A DNA stretch of 16,883 nucleotides, taken from assembly GCA_035759665.1 (NCBI GenBank), contig DASTUM010000126.1:1-16883 (forward strand), given 5' to 3'. The notes under the pieces are model-generated. The model made no database searches. It saw only the letters and a program-made list of their open reading frames with translations, and had not been told where the DNA came from. This DNA is from Micavibrio_A sp035759665 (GTDB lineage: Bacteria > Pseudomonadota > Alphaproteobacteria > Micavibrionales > Micavibrionaceae). Both the position numbers and the translations under genes were made by a program. Shown in pieces: positions 1 through 7,995 of this stretch (positions within the stretch are counted from its first letter, which is position 1; each line of letters starts with the position of its first letter).

Positions 1-2
1 TA

Positions 3-1184
3 CAGCGCGAACGCGACGACGCCTTGCTGCTCTTGACCTCCATCTTTGACGTCAGCGAGGTGGGCATCATCGTCACCGACCACAACCGCCGCATCATCAA
101 GGTCAACGACAGCTTTGTGCGGATTTACGGCTGGTCGCGCAACGATCTGATCGGCAACGACTTCATGTGCATCATCTCGCCCGAAGAGCGCGAACTCGCC
201 CGCCACAACCACGAAGAATTCATTCGCGGCGGCATCCGCAGCTCCGGCGAAATGAAGCTGGTGCGCAAAAACAACAGCAACGCCAACGTCCTGTTCACCA
301 CGGCCACGCTTGAACTTTCGCAAAGACGCCGCTTTCAGGTCACGACCATCATGGACATCACGCTCAGGAAGCAGATGGAGCATTCTCTGCGCGTAGCGAA
401 AGAACAGGCGGACGCCGCTAACCATGCGAAATCGGCCTTTCTCGCCAATATGAGCCACGAGTTGCGCACGCCGCTGAACGCCATCATCGGTTTCTCCGAG
501 ATGATGATCAAGCATACGTTCGGGCCGCTCGGCCACGACAAATACGCCGAATATCTCGACGACATCCATATGAGCGCCCGGCATTTGCTGGAGATCATCA
601 ACGAAGTTCTCGACATGTCGAAGATCGAGGCCGGCAAGGTCGAACTGGATGAGCAGGAAATCGACATGGCGGGGCTGATCGATTCCGTCGTGCGCATCAT
701 GGCCAACCGCGCCTTCAGCAGCGGCCTCGAAATCAAGCAGCTCGTTTCGTCCGAACTTCCGGTTCTTTATGCCGATCCGCGCCTCGTGCGCCAGATTTTG
801 ATCAACCTGATCACCAACGCGATCAAATACTCGGAAAAAAGCGGCCTGATCGAAGTCGGCGCTTCGCTCGATCCAGCCACGCGCCAGATGCTTCTGGTTG
901 TTCAGGATCACGGCGTCGGCATCCCCAAAGACCGCATCAAGGAAGCGATGCTGCCGTTCGGGCAGATCCACGATCCCACGCGCAGCAACACCCAGCAGGG
1001 GACGGGCCTCGGCCTGCCGCTGACCAAGGCGATGGCGGAACTTCACGGCGGCAAGCTGGAGCTTGAATCCGATACGGGCCGCGGCACGAAGATCACCATC
1101 TCCTTTCCCAAAGAGCGCGTTTGCCATCAAGTCTCTGAAAACACGGGAAAAGCTGCCGTGGACATCCCGCATTCCGCGGGGTAG
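3..1184 (+). CDS. PAS-domain sensor histidine kinase, 5' end missing
   Basis: Membrane-associated or cytosolic sensor kinase that autophosphorylates on histidine and passes phosphate to a response regulator. The frame is open from base 3, so the true start lies outside the window and any upstream sensor or membrane part is unseen. A PAS domain fills roughly bases 45-370. The HisKA dimerisation helix follows, with H-box SHELRTPLNAIIGFSEM and the phospho-accepting His at codon 456-458. HATPase_c boxes are all visible: N-box LINLITNAIKYS, G1 DHGVGIP, F-box LPFGQ and G2 GTGLGLPL. The stretch FGPLGHDKYAEYLDDIH after the H-box resembles alphaproteobacterial PleC/DivJ-type kinases (family knowledge). 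No receiver domain or response-regulator gene is adjacent, so the partner is unknown. The family call is secure; the specific role is not. Confidence 0.93.
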   Translation, partial: QRERDDALLLLTSIFDVSEVGIIVTDHNRRIIKVNDSFVRIYGWSRNDLIGNDFMCIISPEERELARHNHEEFIRGGIRSSGEMKLVRKNNSNANVLFTTATLELSQRRRFQVTTIMDITLRKQMEHSLRVAKEQADAANHAKSAFLANMSHELRTPLNAIIGFSEMMIKHTFGPLGHDKYAEYLDDIHMSARHLLEIINEVLDMSKIEAGKVELDEQEIDMAGLIDSVVRIMANRAFSSGLEIKQLVSSELPVLYADPRLVRQILINLITNAIKYSEKSGLIEVGASLDPATRQMLLVVQDHGVGIPKDRIKEAMLPFGQIHDPTRSNTQQGTGLGLPLTKAMAELHGGKLELESDTGRGTKITISFPKERVCHQVSENTGKAAVDIPHSAG

Positions 1185-1234
1185 TATTTTCGTCAAATAA
1201 CGCCCGGATTGTATGAAAGGATATGGAGGCATCC

Positions 1235-1648
1235 ATGACCGAACTCGAACAACGCTGTATCAATGCCGGCCTGAAAATGACGGGCCCGCGCAAAACCATC
1301 CTTAAAGTCCTCGGCGAGTCCGCGGATCACCCCTCCGTCGAGGTCGTCTACGAACGCGCCAAAGCGATCGATTCTTCCATCAGCATCGCGACGGTGTACC
1401 GTACGCTGAACATGCTCGACGAACTCGACCTCGTCACGCGCCATGAGTTCAACGAAAGCTTCTCGCGCTACGAGACCAACAGGGATCACCACCATCACCT
1501 GATCGACCTTGAATCCGGGCAGGTGATAGAGTTCCAGAACGTCGCGCTCGAAGAGCTGAAAGAAAAAATCGCCCGCGAGATGGGGTTCGAACTGGTGGAT
1601 CACCGTCTTGAACTGTATGGCCGCAAGCTTAAGAACAAGACGAAATAG
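1235..1648 (+). CDS. fur: Fur-family metal-responsive transcriptional regulator
   Basis: DNA-binding repressor of the Fur superfamily, expected to sense Fe2+ (or Mn2+, as alphaproteobacterial Mur does). The winged helix covers about residues 1-80, with recognition helix SIATVYRTLNML at 50-61. Candidate metal ligands are His32, Glu80, the run His85-88 and His123. The usual CxxC structural zinc motifs are absent, as in many alphaproteobacterial Fur/Mur proteins. The ATG at 1235 is chosen because GGAGG at 1225-1229 lies 5 bases upstream; an in-frame ATG at 1223 has only a poorly spaced AAGG. The length of 137 aa is normal. It heads a short group with the 82-aa unknown and the DUF1491 gene. The sequence alone does not separate Fur from Mur, so the symbol is provisional. 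Confidence 0.92.
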   Translation: MTELEQRCINAGLKMTGPRKTILKVLGESADHPSVEVVYERAKAIDSSISIATVYRTLNMLDELDLVTRHEFNESFSRYETNRDHHHHLIDLESGQVIEFQNVALEELKEKIAREMGFELVDHRLELYGRKLKNKTK

Positions 1649-1669
1649 CACACCGGACGGAGGCGTAGA

Positions 1670-1918
1670 ATGACCCATCACATTGAGGGTATGAGCTGCG
1701 TCGAATTTTTCGACAAGGCCGATGACCCCGATACCTGCAAATGCAAGGGGATCGTGCTGAACGCTTATGACGCCTTGCGCCAGAGCGGGGTGGCAGAGTG
1801 CGAAGCCATCAAGATCGTCACCAAAGTTTTAAAATACCATCATCCGAGCCCGAGTATCGAGGCGAAGACGGTCGTTGAATGCTGGGTTTTTGAAAACTCC
1901 CGGCGCAGCGTCCACTAG
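1670..1918 (+). CDS. Small Cys-rich protein of unknown function
   Basis: I do not recognise this 82-aa protein. It is probably translated: GGAGG at 1659-1663 lies 6 bases before the ATG, it starts 21 bp after fur, and it ends 2 bp before the next gene. It has five cysteines (10, 23, 25, 44, 71), with CKC at 23-25, and His residues at 3-4 and 57-58. There is no signal peptide or membrane segment, so it should be cytosolic. The middle (about 28-55) looks helical. The Cys/His content next to a Fur regulator would suit metal binding, but that is inference only; no classical zinc-ribbon or ferredoxin spacing is present. Confidence 0.8.
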   Translation: MTHHIEGMSCVEFFDKADDPDTCKCKGIVLNAYDALRQSGVAECEAIKIVTKVLKYHHPSPSIEAKTVVECWVFENSRRSVH

Positions 1919-1920
1919 CC

Positions 1921-2268
1921 ATGGAATTCGCCGAAGAAACCCGCATCCCGACCCATCTGTGGGTAGAGGCGGAAGTGCGGCGCCTGTCCGGCGAAGGCTT
2001 CGGCGTTTATGTCGCGGCGCGCGGCGACAAGACCGGCGGGATGGTTCTTCAGAAAATCAGCGATATGAGCGGAAATTGCCGCCTGCGCGGGCAGCAGCGC
2101 GACTTGCTGGGCAAGCTCGTCTGGATCGATATATTGCATGATGAAATCGTGCCGGAAAGCGAGGCCGATGCCTATATCCGGCGCGCCGTAGAACGCGACC
2201 CCGATCTATGGGTGGTCGAAATCGAAGACCGGGCTATGCAGGCCGCCCTGGTTAGTGGACACCGTTGA
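1921..2268 (+). CDS. DUF1491 family protein
   Basis: A 115-aa protein matching the alphaproteobacterial DUF1491 family as I know it: an N-terminal segment around IPTHLWVEAEVRRLSGEG followed by a beta-rich middle, then the characteristic C-terminal VPESEADAYI and DPDLWVVEIEDR motifs (about residues 75-105). The function is unknown for the family; it is soluble, with no signal peptide or membrane helix. It begins 2 bp after the stop of the 82-aa gene and has no strong Shine-Dalgarno, so it is probably translated by coupling to the upstream gene. Its last 17 bp overlap the 3' end of the opposing membrane/spermidine-synthase-like gene, leaving no room for a terminator between the two. Confidence 0.88.
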   Translation: MEFAEETRIPTHLWVEAEVRRLSGEGFGVYVAARGDKTGGMVLQKISDMSGNCRLRGQQRDLLGKLVWIDILHDEIVPESEADAYIRRAVERDPDLWVVEIEDRAMQAALVSGHR

Positions 2269-4480
2269 AACTGCCGATGATATTGGCGTAATCGTCCGTC
2301 CACGCGCGCACCTTCACCTGTTTGTTATAAGGCTTCCAGCCGTATTTCTCGGCAAAGGGGGCGATATCCCTTTCATCCTTCGCCATGACGGCGAACAGGC
2401 TCTTGGTATAAAGCTTGGACACTTTGTCGTCCGTCACTTCGGGTTCGTGGAATTTGAAATAGACGGCGAAGCCCAGCTCCTTGCTGATCGCGGCCAGAAC
2501 CGGGCGGAGATCAAGGAATCTGTTCGATATATTCATCGTGATGATGCCCCGGGGCGCAAGCTTGTCGAAATACATCTCGAACGCTTCTTTCGTCATCACA
2601 TGGATCGGAATATTGTCCGAACTGAACGCGTCGAGATAAATCAGGTCGTAATGCCCGTCCGGCATTTCGGCCATCTTCAGGCGGCCATCGCCCAGAATGA
2701 TGGTGTAAGGGCTTTTACACCCCGAAAGATAGGTGAAATATTGCGGGTCTTCGGCATATTTCGCGACGTCCGCATCGATTTCGAAGAAGTCGAAATGGCG
2801 GCCCGGCGCCTTGTAGCATACCACGCTGCCGACGCCGAGGCCGATGACGCCGACCTCCTGCTTCCCGCCATGCCTGTCCATTTCCTTGAAAACGTCCGAG
2901 GTCGGCCCGCCGGGGCTGTAATAGGTGACAGGCATGTAGCGGTGCTCTTCATCCTGCGGCTGGGCGCCGTGCAGCGTCGTGCCGTGATAAAAGAAATGTG
3001 TGCCATCCTGGCTGAACACCTTGAGGATGCCGAAATAGTTGCGGTCCTGCGCCATCAGGTTTTTGTTGTTGCTCCAGATCGCGCTTTGGAACAGCAGAAG
3101 GCATATGAGGGCCACGAAAGCGAACGGCCCGCGCTTTTGCGCGATCAGAAACAGATAAATGAACAAGACGACCGCGCCGGCCATCCGCACAGTGTTCTCG
3201 TTGATGAAATAAATGGTTAGGGCCACGGCCGCTCCGACGGTCACTATGACGATATCCATCACCAGAAGCTTTAACGGGCGCTTCCTGTCGTCGAGCGCGT
3301 TGAACTTGCCGCGAATGGTCGGGAATTGCATTGCGCCTGCCCAGACGATAAACGCCACCGCCGCGAGGCTGAGCGAATACTCCATCGGGGATGTGAAAAT
3401 GACAGGCGCGATGAGCGCGTTGAAAATGCCGCCAAGCACGCCGCCAAAGGAAATGATAAGGAAATATTCCGTCAGGTGCGCCACCGTGGGCTTCGATTGC
3501 GCCAGCTCGCCGTGGCAGAGCATCGCGCACAGGAAGAACGCCAGCAGGTGGACGACGATCATCGGGATTTTCATCGAAATGAACCCGCTGAGCATGAACA
3601 GCAGGATAACGAGGCAGAGGACATAGGGCGTAAGCTCGCGGGTGAGCGGCACACTCATGAACGGCTTGTTCGAAAACGCGATGATGAAAGTCGCAAGGTA
3701 GAGCGCGAGCGGAATAATCCAGAGCAGCGGCGCGCTTGCAAGATCCGTCGTAATCAGCGTCGTGACGCCAAGCATAAGGCTCGACGGGATAAAAGCCAGG
3801 AACGTCCAGATCAGCCGCTGTGTCCATGTCACCTTGCCGGTGTCGGCGTTGGCGGCGATGGGGAGCACGGGCTTCACGCCGTTGCGCACGAGATAGCCGC
3901 ACAGGGCGACGAGGATCATCAAAAGAATATATCCGCCGAACCAGCTATGCGTCTGCTCGGAAAGGGTGAGCAGCGGTTCGATCGCGAACGGGTAGCCGAG
4001 CAGCGCCAGCATACTTCCGGTATTGCTGACGGCGTAGAGGAAGTAAGGATTTTCGGCGTCCTTGTGCCCGCTCGATGCGAACCAGTGCTGGAACAGCGGC
4101 GCGGAGGCGGCGAGGATGAAGAACGGCCCGCCGATGCAGGTCAGCATGACGCCGAGCTGCCAGAACGCCTGTCCGCTCCCTTCGGGCGGGGCGGCATCGG
4201 CGGGGATCGTGAGCGGCAAGACGGTGGTGAACAGGCCGAGCAGGACGAGATGCAGGACTGCCTGCATCCTCAGCGGCAGAACCTTGGCGATAAAATGCGC
4301 GTATCCGTATCCTGCCAGCAGCATCGCCTGGAAAAAAACCATCGCGGTATTCCAAACCGACGGGCTCCCGCCGAGAAGGGGAAGCAGCAATTTGCTCGCC
4401 ATCGGCTGGACGGCGAAGATCAAAAAGGCGCTTGTGAACAGGGTGAGCGCGAAAACGGGCAGGAGGGGGGCGTTTTTCAT
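2252..4480 (-). CDS. Fused membrane / spermidine-synthase-like protein
   Basis: A 742-aa inner-membrane protein with two parts. The N-terminal part (about residues 1-480) holds roughly a dozen hydrophobic helices, starting at residues 7-30. The C-terminal part (about 500-742) is a Rossmann-fold domain of the spermidine synthase/methyltransferase type: the nucleotide-binding loop GVIGLGVGS lies near residues 544-553, followed by an acidic strand end FFEID, then ILGDGR and DLIYLDAFSSDNIPIHVMT. Such fusions are known as 'fused MFS/spermidine synthase' proteins; most have no proven reaction. Classical SpeE enzymes carry a D-S/T-x-D-P type motif where this protein has DAFSSD, so aminopropyl transfer is not assured. 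ATG at 4480 is preceded by a short AGG. It is divergent from the suf operon with 158 bp between. Confidence 0.9.
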   Translation of the reverse strand: MKNAPLLPVFALTLFTSAFLIFAVQPMASKLLLPLLGGSPSVWNTAMVFFQAMLLAGYGYAHFIAKVLPLRMQAVLHLVLLGLFTTVLPLTIPADAAPPEGSGQAFWQLGVMLTCIGGPFFILAASAPLFQHWFASSGHKDAENPYFLYAVSNTGSMLALLGYPFAIEPLLTLSEQTHSWFGGYILLMILVALCGYLVRNGVKPVLPIAANADTGKVTWTQRLIWTFLAFIPSSLMLGVTTLITTDLASAPLLWIIPLALYLATFIIAFSNKPFMSVPLTRELTPYVLCLVILLFMLSGFISMKIPMIVVHLLAFFLCAMLCHGELAQSKPTVAHLTEYFLIISFGGVLGGIFNALIAPVIFTSPMEYSLSLAAVAFIVWAGAMQFPTIRGKFNALDDRKRPLKLLVMDIVIVTVGAAVALTIYFINENTVRMAGAVVLFIYLFLIAQKRGPFAFVALICLLLFQSAIWSNNKNLMAQDRNYFGILKVFSQDGTHFFYHGTTLHGAQPQDEEHRYMPVTYYSPGGPTSDVFKEMDRHGGKQEVGVIGLGVGSVVCYKAPGRHFDFFEIDADVAKYAEDPQYFTYLSGCKSPYTIILGDGRLKMAEMPDGHYDLIYLDAFSSDNIPIHVMTKEAFEMYFDKLAPRGIITMNISNRFLDLRPVLAAISKELGFAVYFKFHEPEVTDDKVSKLYTKSLFAVMAKDERDIAPFAEKYGWKPYNKQVKVRAWTDDYANIIGSFNGVH

Positions 4481-4595
4481 GACCTAAAGCGTATCATGGC
4501 CGCCTTTTCCTGCAATCGGATATGGGGCGCGGGGGCTTTGGAATCACAAGATTTTTTGCTAATATTCTTGAAATGTCGGCGGTTTCGTGACATTT

Positions 4596-4620
4596 AATTG
4601 GTACGATCTCGGTACGAATT
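4596..4620. promoter_or_regulatory. 25-bp dyad, candidate Rrf2 operator
   Basis: An interrupted palindrome of form AATT-N-GTAC-N7-GTAC-N-AATT centred on 4608, in the gap before the Rrf2 gene. All eight outer and eight inner positions of the arms pair. It lies inside the spacer of the best promoter candidate (4598-4626), where a bound repressor would block RNA polymerase. Autoregulation is usual for Rrf2/IscR-type genes. Binding is inferred. Confidence 0.55.
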
Positions 4621-4626
4621 TATAAC
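4598..4626 (+). promoter_or_regulatory. Candidate sigma-70-like promoter of suf operon
   Basis: TTGGTA (4598-4603, 4 of 6 to consensus) and TATAAC (4621-4626, 5 of 6) are separated by exactly 17 bp. Transcription would begin near 4633, leaving a leader of only about 6 nt before the ATG at 4639. An alternative is TTGAAA (4568-4573) with TTTAAT (4593-4598), spacer 19, which would start transcription inside the dyad. Confidence 0.45.
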
Positions 4627-4638
4627 CCTTTGAGATAA

Positions 4639-5054
4639 ATGATAAAATTATCGAAAATGACCGATTACGCCGTGGTAATCCTTGGCCGCATGGCGCAAGG
4701 CGGCGACGGGCTGCAAACCGCGTCCGGCCTTTCTGAAAAGACGGGCCTGCCTGAACCTACGGTTGCAAAGGTTTTAAAGCTCCTCGCCCGCGGCGGTTTG
4801 ATCGAGTCAACGCGCGGCGTCAATGGCGGTTATGCGCTCTCCCGCATGCCCGCCGAAATCAATATGGCCTCCGTCATTTTCGCCCTCGAAGGGCCGGTGC
4901 AACTGACGTCCTGCGTCGGCGCGGCGGATGATTGCTGTTCGCATTCCGTGAACTGCTCGATGAAGGGCAAATGGGACCCGGTGAACGAAGCGATGAAAAA
5001 GGCGCTTGAAGACGTATCGCTCGCGCAGATGATCTCAAGCCATGAGGTAACGGC

Positions 5055-5058
<4 letters not shown>
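4639..5058 (+). CDS. Rrf2-family SUF operon regulator
   Basis: A 139-aa transcriptional regulator with an N-terminal winged helix-turn-helix (KMTDYAVVILGRMAQ, then LPEPTVAKVLKLLARGGLIES and RGVNGGYAL) and a C-terminal Cys cluster at residues 92, 99, 100 and 106. E. coli IscR uses three Cys near 92, 98 and 104 to hold a [2Fe-2S] cluster, so an Fe-S sensor role is likely. Gene order and sequence fit the 'SUF system FeS assembly regulator' branch of Rrf2. It is the first gene of the suf operon, and its stop overlaps the sufB start as ATGA. There is only a weak GAG upstream of the ATG and a short predicted leader. The dyad at 4596-4620 is its likely operator. The spacing of the Cys group differs slightly from IscR and one Cys is extra. 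Confidence 0.93.
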
Positions 5059-6523
<1,465 letters not shown>

Positions 6524-6524
<1 letters not shown>

Positions 6525-6898
6525 TGAGCAACTATGTTCCGCAAAAGAAAAGACACGAAGAAAGCTATATCGACGAACAGCTTATGGCCGACAAGACCGG
6601 GCGCAAGGTGTTCAAATCCTCAGCCTATTCGATGGGAATCGCCGTGGGATTCCTCATTCTTTCGCCGCTGCTCCCCGATATGGGCGAAACGGCGGAACAG
6701 AGCGAGGCGATGGTCAGTGTGTTCCGTTCGCTCGCGCTCTGGATGATCGCCTATTCGATTATCGTGGCGGTGTCGTTCCTGTTCCTGCGCTCGAAAATCA
6801 AGATGATCCTCATGATGCTGAACTGGTTTTTGATGCCGGGCGTCGTTCTCTGGGGCGTTTTTGAGATCAAGGATATCCTGACGGGCGGCGGCGTATGA
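6524..6898 (+). CDS. Three-helix membrane protein in suf operon, unknown
   Basis: I do not recognise this 124-aa protein. It starts with a charged, hydrophilic N-terminus (about 1-30; Lys/Arg/Glu/Asp-rich) and then has three hydrophobic segments at about residues 34-51, 68-88 and 92-113, so it should be an inner-membrane protein. The ATG shares one base with the sufB stop (TGATG), and GGGAG at 6510-6514 is a plausible ribosome site. Its own stop overlaps the next start as ATGA. Such tight coupling argues that it is expressed with SUF components. There is no cysteine, so it is unlikely to hold a cluster itself. A role in anchoring or in metal or redox handling would be guesswork. Confidence 0.82.
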
Positions 6899-7173
6899 TC
6901 GAACAACTCCTCGCAAAGCTCGACATGTTGATCGCGCTTCACCGCAAGAACGAAGACATGTGGGTTGATTTTTTCGAAAGCGGCCGCGAGAAGATTTTGA
7001 AAGACGTCGCCTTCGGTTGTGAATACCTGATCATGGCGTGGCACGGCATCGGCGGCTATGACGACGAACGTATTTTCGACAATGAAGAGGATGAAGCGCT
7101 GCGCCGCGCGCTTCACCCGCAAATCTACAACATGGCGACAGAGATTAAGAATGATCGAAATAAAGCAGCTTAA
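6895..7173 (+). CDS. 92-aa soluble protein in suf operon, DUF6966-like
   Basis: A 92-aa soluble protein. The layout, an N-terminal helix followed by W..FF...R and then GCEYLIMAWHGIGGYDD, resembles my recollection of DUF6966 proteins, which carry a 'YGGMGSFND'-like motif; this assignment is tentative. Its ATG overlaps the stop of the membrane-protein gene (ATGA). Its last 23 bp overlap the start of sufC in another frame, so it is embedded in the suf operon between sufB and sufC. It has one Cys (in FGCEYL), no signal peptide and no membrane helix. A role as an accessory of SUF, or as a passenger pair with the preceding gene, is inferred from position only. Confidence 0.78.
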   Translation: MIEQLLAKLDMLIALHRKNEDMWVDFFESGREKILKDVAFGCEYLIMAWHGIGGYDDERIFDNEEDEALRRALHPQIYNMATEIKNDRNKAA

Positions 7174-7900
7174 GGCCGAAATCGACGGTAAGGAAATTCT
7201 CAAAGGTCTCGACCTGACAATCGAGCCGGGGAAAGTGCATGCCATCATGGGGCCGAACGGTTCGGGCAAATCGACGCTGTCCTACGTTCTGGCAGGCCGC
7301 GAGGATTATGACGTTACGGGCGGCGATATCACCATGAACGGTGAGAGCATCATGGAAATGGCGCCGGAGATGCGCGCCGCGAAGGGCGTGTTTCTCGCGT
7401 TTCAGTATCCCGTCGAAATTCCGGGCGTGCAGATGACGACCTTCATGAAGACGGCGGTCAATGCCGTACGCAAGGCGCGGGGGCAATCCGAACTCGACGC
7501 CATTGACTTTTTGAAGCTTATGAAAGGCAAATGCAGGGAACTGGGCATTTCCGACGACATGATGAAGCGCGCGGTCAATGTCGGCTTTTCCGGCGGTGAG
7601 AAGAAGCGCAACGAAGTCCTGCAAATGGCGATGCTGGAACCGACCTTCGCGGTTCTTGACGAAACCGATTCCGGCCTCGATATCGACGCGCTTAAAATCG
7701 TCGCCGACGGCGTGAACAAAATGCGCGGCGGCGATCGTTCCTTCCTCGTCATCACGCATTACCAGCGCCTGCTCGATTACATCAAACCGGACGTCGTCCA
7801 CGTCATGGCGAACGGCAAGATCATCAAGACCGGCGGTCCCGAACTGGCGCACGAACTCGAAGCAAAAGGCTATGCGGATATAGTGGGAGCGGCGGCATGA
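7151..7900 (+). CDS. sufC: Fe-S cluster assembly ATPase SufC
   Basis: ABC-type ATPase of the SufBCD scaffold; ATP-driven dimerisation of SufC reshapes SufB-SufD during cluster building. The 249-aa length is normal. Walker A GPNGSGKST is at residues 34-42, the Q-loop Gln at 85, the signature FSGGE at 146-150, Walker B FAVLDE at 166-171 followed by TDSGLD, and the switch His at 203 (ITHYQR). The ATG at 7151 gives the expected N-terminus; the frame stays open further upstream, but that part overlaps the previous gene and has no family similarity. Its start lies inside the 92-aa gene (23-bp overlap). The stop codon overlaps an ATG at 7897 that looks like the ancestral start of the next gene. Confidence 0.98.
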   Translation: MIEIKQLKAEIDGKEILKGLDLTIEPGKVHAIMGPNGSGKSTLSYVLAGREDYDVTGGDITMNGESIMEMAPEMRAAKGVFLAFQYPVEIPGVQMTTFMKTAVNAVRKARGQSELDAIDFLKLMKGKCRELGISDDMMKRAVNVGFSGGEKKRNEVLQMAMLEPTFAVLDETDSGLDIDALKIVADGVNKMRGGDRSFLVITHYQRLLDYIKPDVVHVMANGKIIKTGGPELAHELEAKGYADIVGAAA

Positions 7901-7995
7901 ACAATATCCATCGTCATTGCGAGCAAAGCGAAGCAATCCGGTCTCGATTGCCGTGTCGCCTGACGGCTCCTGGCAATGACGGGAGGGCGTTGTGA
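7897..7995 (+). CDS. Repeat-derived 32-codon mini-ORF linking sufC and sufD
   Basis: A 32-codon frame whose ATG overlaps the sufC stop (ATGA), with GGGAG at 7885-7889 seven bases upstream, and whose TGA overlaps the sufD start (GTGA). After five codons (MNNIH) it is made almost wholly of the palindromic repeat at 7912-7981 and reads RHCEQSEAIRS, the typical translation of such repeats. It probably carries no peptide function. It may be the leftover first codons of sufD, now serving to bring ribosomes to the sufD GTG. Translation is inferred from the signals only. Confidence 0.45.
   Translation: MNNIHRHCEQSEAIRSRLPCRLTAPGNDGRAL
7912..7981. repeat. 70-bp palindromic interspersed repeat
   Basis: The ends CGTCATTGC (7912-7920) and GCAATGACG (7973-7981) are perfect inverted repeats, with imperfect pairing further in. 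The left arm, with GAGCAAAGCGAAGCAATCC, matches the widespread 'CGTCATTGCGAG...' palindromic repeat known from many bacterial genomes, including alphaproteobacteria (recalled, not searched). It lies exactly between sufC and sufD and ends against the sufD ribosome-binding site. Confidence 0.8.

Noticed and set aside
1185..1234. Search for a clear promoter or Fur box before fur
   Set aside because: The 50-bp gap shows no convincing -35/-10 pair and no palindromic Fur-box-like site.
3326..4597. Long plus-strand frame (423 codons) opposite the membrane/spermidine-synthase gene
   Set aside because: The product is a low-complexity, charged sequence typical of the antisense of a membrane protein; the opposite strand has clear domains.
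7897..7995. Idea that the 32-codon frame encodes a functional SUF peptide
   Set aside because: Apart from the first five codons it is repeat sequence, so a coupling role is more likely than a peptide function.
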